Position numbers and translations under genes: made by a program. A stretch of 25,286 bases of DNA, from NCBI GenBank assembly GCA_038229055.1, contig JBBROU010000077.1:1-25286 (forward strand), written 5' to 3'. The notes beneath the pieces were generated by a model. It did no database searches. It saw only the letters and a list, made by a program, of their open reading frames with translations, and was not told the DNA's origin. Below are positions 8,154-15,761 of the stretch, piece after piece. This stretch comes from JANYJA01 sp038229055. GTDB lineage: Bacteria; Acidobacteriota; Terriglobia; Bryobacterales; Bryobacteraceae. Numbering within the stretch: position 1 is the first letter of the stretch; the number at the start of each line of letters is the position of its first letter.

Positions 8154-9062
8154 ATGTGCGGAATCGCCGGTTTTTTCCAAAAATCTTCGGGTAATGTAGC
8201 CGTCGGGCATGTCGTCCTGAACATGCTGAAAGCGCTGGCATGCCGGGGACCGGACTCCGCCGGAGTCGCTTTATACGGCGCTCCGCAAGCCGGGCGCGTC
8301 GTGGTCCGCGTAAAGCTGGGAGATCACGGGAAGTTTCATGACGTATCTGCCCAGGTTCAGAACGCGGTCCAGCCGTTTGGCGCGGAGGGTTTCACCGAGA
8401 CCGGCGCCTATTTGCGGTTTACGGTCGCAGACGGCGGCGAGATCGGCGCGTGTATTCAAGCCATCGAGGCAATCGCGCCAGAGATCGAAGTGGTCAGCGT
8501 TGGGCGCTCGCTCGAAGTCGTGAAACAGGTTGGATCTCCGGCGAATCTCGAAAGCGCGTTTTCGATTTCCGGGTTCAACGGAACGCACGGACTGGGCCAC
8601 ACACGACTTTCGACTGAATCGAAAGTCGATCTAAGCCACTCTCAGCCATTTTGGGCTCACGGATCGCTCGACCTTGCTATCGTTCACAACGGACACATTA
8701 CCAATTACCACCAACTGCGGCGGCGCTACGAGCAGCGGGGCGTACGCTTTTACACCGAGAATGATTCCGAGGTGGTGGCCATCTATCTCGGCGAACAATT
8801 GAATAAAGGCGCCGGATTGCGCGAGGCATTCGCGGGCATGATGCGGGACTTGGACGGATCTTTTAGCTGCCTTGCGGCGACGGCTTCGGAAATGGGATTC
8901 ATCAAAGACCCGTTCGGATTGAAGCCGCTCCTTTTTGCCGAAACTGAAACGTTCGTCGCCGTAGCCACTGAAGAGATTTCGATTCGCGCAGCGATTCCCG
9001 GCAGTTATTCAGTATCGGAAGCACAGGTCAAAGACATGCGGGTTTGGAGGCGCCAGGGATGA
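8154..9062 (+). CDS. mgsA: N-methylglutamate synthase subunit A, class II glutamine amidotransferase (GlxB-like)
   Basis: The 302-residue product is a class II (Ntn-type) amidotransferase. After removal of Met1 the catalytic nucleophile is Cys2 (MCGIAGF). Other landmarks are the CRGPDSAGVALYG loop, the SHSQPFW segment, IVHNGHITNY and the TENDSEVVAIYL segment. In the N-methylglutamate synthase complex this subunit is thought to act on gamma-glutamylmethylamide and pass methylamine to the synthase part. It is the first gene of the plus-strand operon, follows a very short leader with no clear ribosome binding site, and overlaps mgsB by four bases (ATGA). GlxB proteins outside methylamine clusters have unknown roles; the name rests on the full gene set beside it. 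Confidence 0.9.
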   Translation: MCGIAGFFQKSSGNVAVGHVVLNMLKALACRGPDSAGVALYGAPQAGRVVVRVKLGDHGKFHDVSAQVQNAVQPFGAEGFTETGAYLRFTVADGGEIGACIQAIEAIAPEIEVVSVGRSLEVVKQVGSPANLESAFSISGFNGTHGLGHTRLSTESKVDLSHSQPFWAHGSLDLAIVHNGHITNYHQLRRRYEQRGVRFYTENDSEVVAIYLGEQLNKGAGLREAFAGMMRDLDGSFSCLAATASEMGFIKDPFGLKPLLFAETETFVAVATEEISIRAAIPGSYSVSEAQVKDMRVWRRQG

Positions 9063-9769
9063 GTGAACTTGATGCAACAGGTCTCTCGACGCTCGATCTG
9101 AATAGCCGTCTGCGCGATCTGGCCTTGGCGGGAACGGAAGCCATTCATGTCAGGAACCCCGGGGCGCGGCACAATCTTGCCGTGGCAATGCTCCATCCCG
9201 GACATGTGCGATTCGACGGCAGTGTTGGCTACTATTGCGGTGGGCTGAGCGATGGCATCTCGATCGAGATCGACGGAAGCGCCGGCTGGGGCTTGGCGGA
9301 ATCGATGCTGAACGGCAATTTCCGCGTCCATGGAAATGCCGGCAATGGCGCGGGTGCGGCCATTCGCGGTGGCACCGTAGTCATCGAAGGCAATGCGGCC
9401 GCGCGGTTAGGCGTTTCGATGAAGGGCGGCACAATCATCGTCGCCGGCGATTGCGGCTATATGGCAGGCTTCATGGGACAGAAAGGCACGCTGATTGTCT
9501 GTGGCAACACCGGCGAGGCATTCGCGGATTCGCTCTATGCCACGATGTGCTATGTGGGCGGTGAAATCAAGGCTTTAGGAACGGACGCCGTCGCAAGCGC
9601 GGTCACCGGGGAGGAGGCCGCCGAATTAGAGACGTTGCTAACGGCGTACCTTCCACCCGAAATCCGAGCCACCAAACCGCCCGCGGCGCAATTTCGAAAA
9701 GTGGTCGCAGGCCGTAAGCTTTGGAATTTCGATAAGCGGAACTGGAAGACCTGGCAGGAGGCTCTCTAG
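9059..9769 (+). CDS. mgsB: N-methylglutamate synthase subunit B, GXGXG-domain protein (GlxC-like)
   Basis: The 236-residue product is a stand-alone version of the C-terminal beta-helix domain of glutamate synthase large subunit. Repeated Gly-x-Gly turns are plain: YCGGLSDGISIEIDGSAGWG, GNAGNGAGAAIRGG, GNAAARLGVSMKGG and GDCGYMAGFMGQKG. It is a structural subunit linking the amidotransferase and FMN subunits. ATG 9059 is chosen: it overlaps the mgsA stop as ATGA and has GGAGG eight bases upstream at 9046-9050. A TTG at 9044 is in frame but lies over that ribosome binding site. mgsC starts one base after its stop. Confidence 0.9.
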   Translation: MSELDATGLSTLDLNSRLRDLALAGTEAIHVRNPGARHNLAVAMLHPGHVRFDGSVGYYCGGLSDGISIEIDGSAGWGLAESMLNGNFRVHGNAGNGAGAAIRGGTVVIEGNAAARLGVSMKGGTIIVAGDCGYMAGFMGQKGTLIVCGNTGEAFADSLYATMCYVGGEIKALGTDAVASAVTGEEAAELETLLTAYLPPEIRATKPPAAQFRKVVAGRKLWNFDKRNWKTWQEAL

Positions 9770-9770
9770 G

Positions 9771-11078
9771 ATGGCGGTCAGACAGCAAAGCGGCATCTTT
9801 TCGCCAGGGGTGGTTGAGAGCATCCAGAACAAAGCCGCGACGGGTCTCTATGAGATGCGCGGTTTCGGCACTTTGCGGGAGCGGCGTTGGTCGACTTTCG
9901 ACGACCTCACATTTCTGCCGTGTTCCCTCACGCGCATCCCGCTAGAGGGTTATCGCGAGAAGTGCTCCACTAAAACCGTCCTGGGCAAGCGTTACGCGAA
10001 AAAGCCGATTGAGCTCGACATTCCGGTGATGATTACGGGTATGAGTTGGGGCGCGCTTTCTTACAACGCAAAAGTGGCGTTAGCGAAAGGCGCGTCGGCG
10101 GCCGGTTCTTCAAACACCACGGGAGATGGCGGGATGCTGATGGCGGAGCGCGAAAATAGCCGCACTCTGATCTACGAGGTTCTGCCCTCGAGGTACGGCA
10201 TCAACATTCACCACATGCGCATGGCGGACGCCATCGAACTGACCATTGGACAAGGAGCCAAGCCCGGCACCGGCGGTCTTCTGCTGGGTTCCAAAGTGTC
10301 CGATCGCATTGCCGAACAGCGTGACCTTCCGATTGGCGTGGATCAGAGAAGTCCGGCACGCCACCCCGACATGCTGGGGCCGGACGACATGATCATTAAG
10401 GTTGAGGAGCTCCGCGAAGCCACGGATTGGCAAGTGCCGATCTTCATTAAGATGGGCGCGAGCCGCGTATTCGACGACGTCAAGCTGGCGGCCAAAGCAG
10501 GAGCTGACGTAATCGTGGTGGATGGGATGGAAGGCGGAACCGGCGCATCGCCCTCAATCTTCCAGGAGCACACAGGCATCCCCACTTTGGGCGCGGTTTG
10601 TGAAGCGCGCGCGGCACTTGAAGATTGCGGATTGTACGGCGAGGTGCAGTTGATCATCGCCGGAGGAATACGCGATGGCGTCGATGCGGCCAAAGCCATC
10701 GCATTGGGCGCGGATGCCGTATATATCGGCACGGCTGCGCTCATTGCGCTGAACTGCAACAAACCGGTTCACCTGGAGGACTACGCGGCGATCGGCGCCG
10801 AGCCATACGCGTGCCATCACTGTCATACCGGCCGGTGTCCGGTCGGGATCACCACGCAGGATCCGGAGCTGATGAAGCGTCTGGAAATCGACGCGGCCGC
10901 GGAGCGTATCCAAAATCTGCTGCACGCGATGACGCTGGAAATTCAGATGCTTGCCCGTTCCTGCGGCAAGAGCGACGTGCATCATTTGGAGCCGGAAGAT
11001 ATGGCGGCGCTGACGATGGAAGCCTCCTTGATCTGCGGGATTCCGCTCGCCGGCACCAGAAAGGTTTTCGGCCGCTAG
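9771..11078 (+). CDS. mgsC: N-methylglutamate synthase subunit C, FMN-dependent glutamate-synthase-like (GlxD-like)
   Basis: The 435-residue product matches the FMN-binding synthase domain of glutamate synthase. The TIM-barrel core includes ITGMSWGALSYNAKVALAKGA, NTTGDGGML, GQGAKPGTGGLL, VDGMEGGTGASP and IIAGGIRDGVDAAKAIALGADAVYIGT pieces typical of the family. C348, C351 and C356 (CHHCHTGRCPVGI) form the Fe-S cysteine cluster near the C-terminal end. It would combine the released methylamine with 2-oxoglutarate and reduce the imine to N-methylglutamate. GGAGG at 9757-9761 precedes ATG 9771. The stop shares a base with the mgdB start (TAGTG). Confidence 0.93.
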   Translation: MAVRQQSGIFSPGVVESIQNKAATGLYEMRGFGTLRERRWSTFDDLTFLPCSLTRIPLEGYREKCSTKTVLGKRYAKKPIELDIPVMITGMSWGALSYNAKVALAKGASAAGSSNTTGDGGMLMAERENSRTLIYEVLPSRYGINIHHMRMADAIELTIGQGAKPGTGGLLLGSKVSDRIAEQRDLPIGVDQRSPARHPDMLGPDDMIIKVEELREATDWQVPIFIKMGASRVFDDVKLAAKAGADVIVVDGMEGGTGASPSIFQEHTGIPTLGAVCEARAALEDCGLYGEVQLIIAGGIRDGVDAAKAIALGADAVYIGTAALIALNCNKPVHLEDYAAIGAEPYACHHCHTGRCPVGITTQDPELMKRLEIDAAAERIQNLLHAMTLEIQMLARSCGKSDVHHLEPEDMAALTMEASLICGIPLAGTRKVFGR

Positions 11079-11341
11079 TGTCTTTTCTTATTCCTTGCCC
11101 GAACTGTGGCGCGCGCAGCGTATATGAGTACCGGTTCGGCGGTGAACTGAAGCCCCGTCCGGGTCCGGCCGCGCCTGAGGCGCAGTGGCATGAGTACAGT
11201 TTCAACAAAGTGAATCAGGCCGGTGAGCAGACCGAATGGTGGTTCCATCGCTCCGGCTGCAAACAGTGGATTCAAGCTTCGCGCAACACCGTCACCAATG
11301 AAGTCCACCGGACTTGGATTGCCGGGGAGGATCCGGCGTGA
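11078..11341 (+). CDS. mgdB: N-methylglutamate dehydrogenase subunit B (sarcosine oxidase delta-like)
   Basis: The 87-residue product is a SoxD-family zinc protein. C7 and C10 (CPNCG) with H57 and C61 (WWFHRSGCKQW) match the family's zinc ligands in position and order. Known SoxD proteins are small structural subunits of the heterotetramer. GTG 11078 shares its first base with the mgsC stop, and the TGA overlaps the GTG start of mgdC (GTGA). No strong ribosome binding site is present, so coupling to upstream translation is likely. An ATG-only gene caller would miss or mis-start this gene. Confidence 0.9.
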   Translation: MSFLIPCPNCGARSVYEYRFGGELKPRPGPAAPEAQWHEYSFNKVNQAGEQTEWWFHRSGCKQWIQASRNTVTNEVHRTWIAGEDPA

Positions 11342-13965
11342 GTTTCAAGTTTGACGGCCAGGACGTACCCGTACAGGCCGGCGATACCGTCGCCTCGGCG
11401 CTCTATCGCTCCGGTCAGCGGATCTTCAGCCGCAGTTTCAAATACCATCGTCCGCGCGGGTTGCTCTGCTGTTCGGGCAAATGTCCCAACTGCATGGTCA
11501 ATGTGGATGGGTCGCCGAATATACGAGCCTGCGTGACGCCGGCGCGCAACGGCATGGTAGTGCGGCACCAGAACGCTTGGCCTTCGCTCGATAGCGACGC
11601 GCTTTCCATCACACAGCATTTCGATTTTCTGATGCCCGCGGGATGGTATTACAAGGTCTTCACCAACCCATCTACGTGGCATGCCGTGGAGCCGCATATT
11701 CGTAAGATCGCCGGACTCGGTGAAATTTTCGAGAACCCGCAAGGGATTCCGGATTACGAGCACGCGTGGATGCACACGGAGACGGCCGTTATCGGCGGAG
11801 GGCCGGCGGGCATTGCGGCTGCACTTGAGGCCGCGGCGAAAGGCGGCGAGGTCGTGCTAGTCGATGACCAGCCCGAGTTAGGCGGCCATCTTCGGTACCA
11901 GAAACGGAACGCCTCCGCGCTTGACGATCAAATTGCGGCTCTGCGGAGCCAAGCCAACGTGCGCGTGCTGCAACGCGCGTCGTGCTTTGGGCTTTACGAA
12001 GGAAATCTGTTGGGGCTGTTGCTGGCGAATCCGCATGAGGGCGCCGCCGAGCGCCTGATTCATCTGCGCGCGCAAGAGATCGTGGTAGCGACAGGAGCTT
12101 ATGAAACACCGCTTCTGTTCGACAATAACGATCTGGTCGGCGTCATGCTTTCAACCGCCGCGCAGCGTCTGATCAATGTGCACGCAATTGTTCCCGGTTC
12201 GCGCGCGGTGATTATCGCCCACGGCTCTCAAGGCGAGGACGTCAATGCGGATTTGCGGCGTGCCGGCGTTAGTGTGGTTGCGACGGTCGCCCCGGAGGAT
12301 GTTGTCGCGGCAAAGGGATTCGGCAGCGTAAGCGGACTGAAATCCAAAAAAGGCACTTTTGCCTGCGATCTTGTCGTGATGTGCGGCCCACGAGTCCCCG
12401 ACGCCGGATTGCTTTCACAAGCGGGCGGGAAACTTGCATGGAGCGACGCGCGCGGCGCGTTCGCTCCGGTCAACTTGCCGGCAAATATCTTCGCGGTTGG
12501 AGACGTTCTGGGAGAGTTCTCCGAGCCGCTTCCCCGCAATTTCCCGGACAGCAAACGCGCGTTCGTCTGCATTTGCACGGACGCGACATCGCGCGACCTG
12601 AAACAGGGAATTGCCGATGGCTTCGAGCAGATCGAAACATTGAAGCGCTACACCACTACCACCATGGGCCCGTGCCAGGGTCGCATGTGCCAGTTGAACG
12701 CGATCAGCGTCTGTTCGCGCGACACCGGCCGAACCATGAACCAGACCGGAACCACAACATCGAGGCCGCCGAATCCGGGGGTTACGCTGGGCGCGCTGGC
12801 GGGAGCGAAGCACCACCCTATCCGGCGCACCCCAATGCATCATGCTCATGATGAGCTTGGCGCGGTGTGGCTCGATATGAGTGAGTGGAAGCGGCCGCGT
12901 TATTACAATCCGAATGGAAAAACAAGCGAGTCCGAAGGGGTGGCCGCGGAGTACCGGGCGGTTCGGGAACGGGCCGGGCTGATCGATGTCGGCACGCTCG
13001 GCAAGCTGAGGGTGCGCGGCAAAGACGCGGCGAAATTACTGGACAAGGTTTACACCAACAGGTTCTCCGACCTGCGCCCCGGCCGCGTGCGCTATGCGGT
13101 GATTTGCGATGACGCCGGGACAATCCTAGACGACGGTACAGTCTCGCGGATCGCCGAAGATTCTTTCTTCATCACTACCACCACCGGAAATCTGGACTTC
13201 GTTCACCAGTGGTTCGATTGGTGGCTGGCGGGGACGGGTTGGGATGTGCGCGTCACCAATGTGACCGGCGGTCTGGCATCCGTGAATCTCGCCGGCCCCA
13301 AAGCACGCGACGTCTTGCGCAAGCTTACCGACGTCGATCTGGACACGAAGGCTTTTCCGTATATGGCTTGCCGCGAAGCACGCGTTGGCGAAACGTCCGC
13401 AGTGCTGCTGCGCATCGGCTTCGTCGGCGAGACGGGCTGGGAGATCCACTACCCCGCCGAGTATGGCGAGCAGCTCTGGAAGGCTTTGCTGGAGGCTGGC
13501 GCGGAATTCGGCATCCTGCCTTTCGGAGTGGAAGCACAGCGCCTGTTGCGGCTGGAGAAGCGGCACGTCATCGTCGGCGTGGATACCGACGCTCTCACCA
13601 ACCCTTACGAAGCCGATATGGCGTGGATCGCCAAGCTCGATAAGGAAGATTTCATCGGCAAAGCCGCTTTGTCCCGCGCCGTGGCGTCCGGCGCCTTGCG
13701 CGAAAAACTGGTTGGGTTCATTTTGGAAGGCAAGGAAATTCCGGAAGACGGAGCACCTGTCGTGGAGGACGGGATACCGGTCGGACGCGTAACCAGTTCG
13801 CGTTATTCGCCGCATCGCCGCGCCGGGATTGGACTGGCATTTGTTCCGCCCGAAAAAGCTACCGAAGGCGCGCCCATCAGCGTGCGCGTGAACGGACTGC
13901 TGCGCACCGCGACGGTAACCCTGGAAGCATTCTACGATTCGGAGGGCGCGCGCCTTCGACAGTGA
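11338..13965 (+). CDS. mgdC: N-methylglutamate dehydrogenase subunit C (sarcosine oxidase alpha-like) with two [2Fe-2S] cysteine sets
   Basis: The 875-residue product has, in order, an N-terminal Fer2_4 domain (1-90), an FAD/NAD(P) pyridine-nucleotide disulfide oxidoreductase-like domain (about 145-430; GGGPAG at 153-158), a BFD-like segment (about 408-455), and a C-terminal aminomethyltransferase (GcvT) domain (about 500-875) that in relatives binds folate and takes up the methyl carbon. Cysteines 44, 49, 52 and 65 give C-x4-C-x2-C-x12-C, a plant-ferredoxin pattern. Cysteines 411, 413, 446 and 451 give C-x-C-x32-C-x4-C, the BFD pattern. Classical sarcosine oxidase alpha chains lack both sets. 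GTG 11338 overlaps the mgdB stop and has GGGGAGG upstream; an ATG-like start at 11314 lies inside mgdB. The N-terminus is shorter than in most SoxA proteins. Confidence 0.92.
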   Translation: MSFKFDGQDVPVQAGDTVASALYRSGQRIFSRSFKYHRPRGLLCCSGKCPNCMVNVDGSPNIRACVTPARNGMVVRHQNAWPSLDSDALSITQHFDFLMPAGWYYKVFTNPSTWHAVEPHIRKIAGLGEIFENPQGIPDYEHAWMHTETAVIGGGPAGIAAALEAAAKGGEVVLVDDQPELGGHLRYQKRNASALDDQIAALRSQANVRVLQRASCFGLYEGNLLGLLLANPHEGAAERLIHLRAQEIVVATGAYETPLLFDNNDLVGVMLSTAAQRLINVHAIVPGSRAVIIAHGSQGEDVNADLRRAGVSVVATVAPEDVVAAKGFGSVSGLKSKKGTFACDLVVMCGPRVPDAGLLSQAGGKLAWSDARGAFAPVNLPANIFAVGDVLGEFSEPLPRNFPDSKRAFVCICTDATSRDLKQGIADGFEQIETLKRYTTTTMGPCQGRMCQLNAISVCSRDTGRTMNQTGTTTSRPPNPGVTLGALAGAKHHPIRRTPMHHAHDELGAVWLDMSEWKRPRYYNPNGKTSESEGVAAEYRAVRERAGLIDVGTLGKLRVRGKDAAKLLDKVYTNRFSDLRPGRVRYAVICDDAGTILDDGTVSRIAEDSFFITTTTGNLDFVHQWFDWWLAGTGWDVRVTNVTGGLASVNLAGPKARDVLRKLTDVDLDTKAFPYMACREARVGETSAVLLRIGFVGETGWEIHYPAEYGEQLWKALLEAGAEFGILPFGVEAQRLLRLEKRHVIVGVDTDALTNPYEADMAWIAKLDKEDFIGKAALSRAVASGALREKLVGFILEGKEIPEDGAPVVEDGIPVGRVTSSRYSPHRRAGIGLAFVPPEKATEGAPISVRVNGLLRTATVTLEAFYDSEGARLRQ

Positions 13966-14528
13966 CCAGCATGAAACGCTCCGCTCTTTATCATCCTCAC
14001 AAAATCGCCGGCGCGCTTTGGGCTGAGCGGCACGGCTGGGAAGTGGCAGCCTCGTTCGGCAACGTGGAACGGGAACTCGCACATGCGCGTGCCGGAGTCG
14101 CCTTGTCGGACATCAGCTATCTGCGGAAGTTCGAGTCCCCTGCCCCGCGACCGGGCTCCTGGAAACTGGCCGAAAAGCGCCACTTGGTTATGGGCGAGCC
14201 TCCGCTGGAAGCGCCCCCGGGCGCGCTGGACATCACCAGCACCTATTCCGTAATCCTAATGACTGGCCCGCGCAGCCGCGACGTTTTGTGCAAGCTGACG
14301 TCGATGAACGTTTCGGATAAAGCATGCGGGAATTTAGCGTGCAAGCAGGCGAGTCTGGCGCACGCGCACTCGATCGTGATTCGGCAGGACCTCGGACAAC
14401 TGCTCGCCTACAAAATCCTGGTCACTCGCGACTATGCCGAATCCGTGTGGGACAGCATTCTCCACGCGGGCCATGAATTTCACATCACGCCGATGGGCCA
14501 AGACGCGCTGGACGGGTTGGGGGCATGA
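13962..14528 (+). CDS. mgdD: N-methylglutamate dehydrogenase subunit D (sarcosine oxidase gamma-like)
   Basis: The 188-residue product is a divergent SoxG-type protein with a fold related to a GcvT half. Landmarks are the VALSDISYLRKFES segment near residue 46 and TYSVILMTGPRSRDVLCKLTSMNV near 88. It is a non-catalytic subunit in known complexes. GTG 13962 overlaps the mgdC stop (GTGA), like the mgdB-mgdC junction; ATG 13971 three codons later is the alternative. The product is poorly conserved in general, so the call leans on its place between alpha and beta subunit genes. The stop overlaps the mgdA start. Confidence 0.83.
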   Translation: MTSMKRSALYHPHKIAGALWAERHGWEVAASFGNVERELAHARAGVALSDISYLRKFESPAPRPGSWKLAEKRHLVMGEPPLEAPPGALDITSTYSVILMTGPRSRDVLCKLTSMNVSDKACGNLACKQASLAHAHSIVIRQDLGQLLAYKILVTRDYAESVWDSILHAGHEFHITPMGQDALDGLGA

Positions 14529-15739
14529 TGCAACTCTTTCGCCAGGAGCGCATGTGGAAACCGTCGGAGCTGAAGTCGAGCTATGACGTGGTGATCGTCG
14601 GAGCCGGAGCGCATGGTCTGGCCGCGGCATATTATCTCGGAAAAATTCACGGCATTAAAAAGGTCGCGCTGCTGGAGAAGAACTGGCTCGGCTATGGCGC
14701 AAGCGGGCGCAACACGGCCATCCTCCGATCCAATTACCGTACCCCGGAAGGCATTCCCTTTTATGACGCTTCGCTGAAGCTGTATGAAAATCTCTCAAGC
14801 GAATTAAACTTCAACTTGATGTTCAGCCAGCGCGGGCATCTGACGCTGGCGCACAACGATTCCGGTGTGACCGGACTTCGCGTGCGCGCCGAAAACAATC
14901 AGGTGATGGGCGTCGACAGCCGCATGGTGGGGCGCGCCGAGATGCGCAAACTGGCTCCCGCTATGGATGTGAGCGACAACGTCCGTTTCCCCATTCAAGC
15001 GGGCCTGTATCATCCTCCCGGCGGCATCATCCGGCATGACGCGGTGGTGTGGGGCTATGCGCGCGCCTGCGATCGCATGGGCATTGAGATCCATACCTAC
15101 ACCGAAGTGACCGGAATGCGCGTGAAGAACGGCAAGGTCGAGGCGGTGCAGTCGAGCCGCGGTGAAATCCAATGCGGCGCGGTCCTGAACGCGACCGCGG
15201 GCTGGGCCACCACGATTGCAAATATGGCCGGCGTGCCGCTGCAGATCGTGACACACCCGTTGCAGGCCTGCGTTACCGAACCGCTCAAGCCGTTTCTCGA
15301 TCCCGTGATCGTTTCCGCCACCCTGCACGTTTATCTCAGCCAGACCGACAAAGGCGAGTTGGTGATCGGCGCCGAGATCGATCCCTATCAGAGTTACAGT
15401 ATGAAAGTCACTCTTCCCACGTTGGAACAGATGGCGACGTACACTCTTGAACTCTTTCCTCAGTTACACGGGGTAAAAGTTCTCCGTCAGTGGGCCGGCA
15501 TCTGCGATATGACTCCGGACTTCGCGCCGATCATGGGTCCGTCCGAGGAAGTCAGTAACTTCTATATGGACGTAGGCTGGGGCACCTACGGATTTAAAGC
15601 GTCGCCGATTTCCGGGAAAACTCTGGCAGAAACCATCGCGACGGGACATGCCCCCAAGCTGATCGAGCCGTTTTCACCGGCACGCTTCCGCACCGGGCGT
15701 CTGGTGGGCGAAAAAGCGGCTGCAGCCGTGTCTCACTAA
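14525..15739 (+). CDS. mgdA: N-methylglutamate dehydrogenase subunit A (sarcosine oxidase beta-like flavoprotein)
   Basis: The 404-residue product is a DAO-family flavoprotein. An N-terminal dinucleotide-binding motif (VVIVGAGAHGLAAAYYLG) starts at about residue 21. H171 in IIRHDAVVWGYAR aligns with the histidine that binds FMN covalently in sarcosine oxidase beta chains. It also has the C-terminal GWGTYGFKASPISGKTLAE segment of the active-site region. This subunit oxidises the N-methyl group of the amino acid substrate. ATG 14525 overlaps the mgdD stop by four bases; a second ATG follows directly. Here the gene comes last of the four dehydrogenase genes, whereas the naming order A-D used for methylotrophs puts it first. 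Confidence 0.92.
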   Translation: MMQLFRQERMWKPSELKSSYDVVIVGAGAHGLAAAYYLGKIHGIKKVALLEKNWLGYGASGRNTAILRSNYRTPEGIPFYDASLKLYENLSSELNFNLMFSQRGHLTLAHNDSGVTGLRVRAENNQVMGVDSRMVGRAEMRKLAPAMDVSDNVRFPIQAGLYHPPGGIIRHDAVVWGYARACDRMGIEIHTYTEVTGMRVKNGKVEAVQSSRGEIQCGAVLNATAGWATTIANMAGVPLQIVTHPLQACVTEPLKPFLDPVIVSATLHVYLSQTDKGELVIGAEIDPYQSYSMKVTLPTLEQMATYTLELFPQLHGVKVLRQWAGICDMTPDFAPIMGPSEEVSNFYMDVGWGTYGFKASPISGKTLAETIATGHAPKLIEPFSPARFRTGRLVGEKAAAAVSH

Positions 15740-15761
15740 ATTCTATTTTGGAGATTTACCG

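Noticed and set aside
10625..11077. N-terminal extension of the mgdB frame
   Set aside because: The frame is open upstream, but it is an out-of-frame reading of mgsC; the SoxD fold begins at GTG 11078.
13126..14082. 318-codon open frame on the minus strand
   Set aside because: It is antisense to the GcvT part of mgdC and the start of mgdD, is rich in Arg and Ala without any recognisable motif, and has no neighbour in the same direction.
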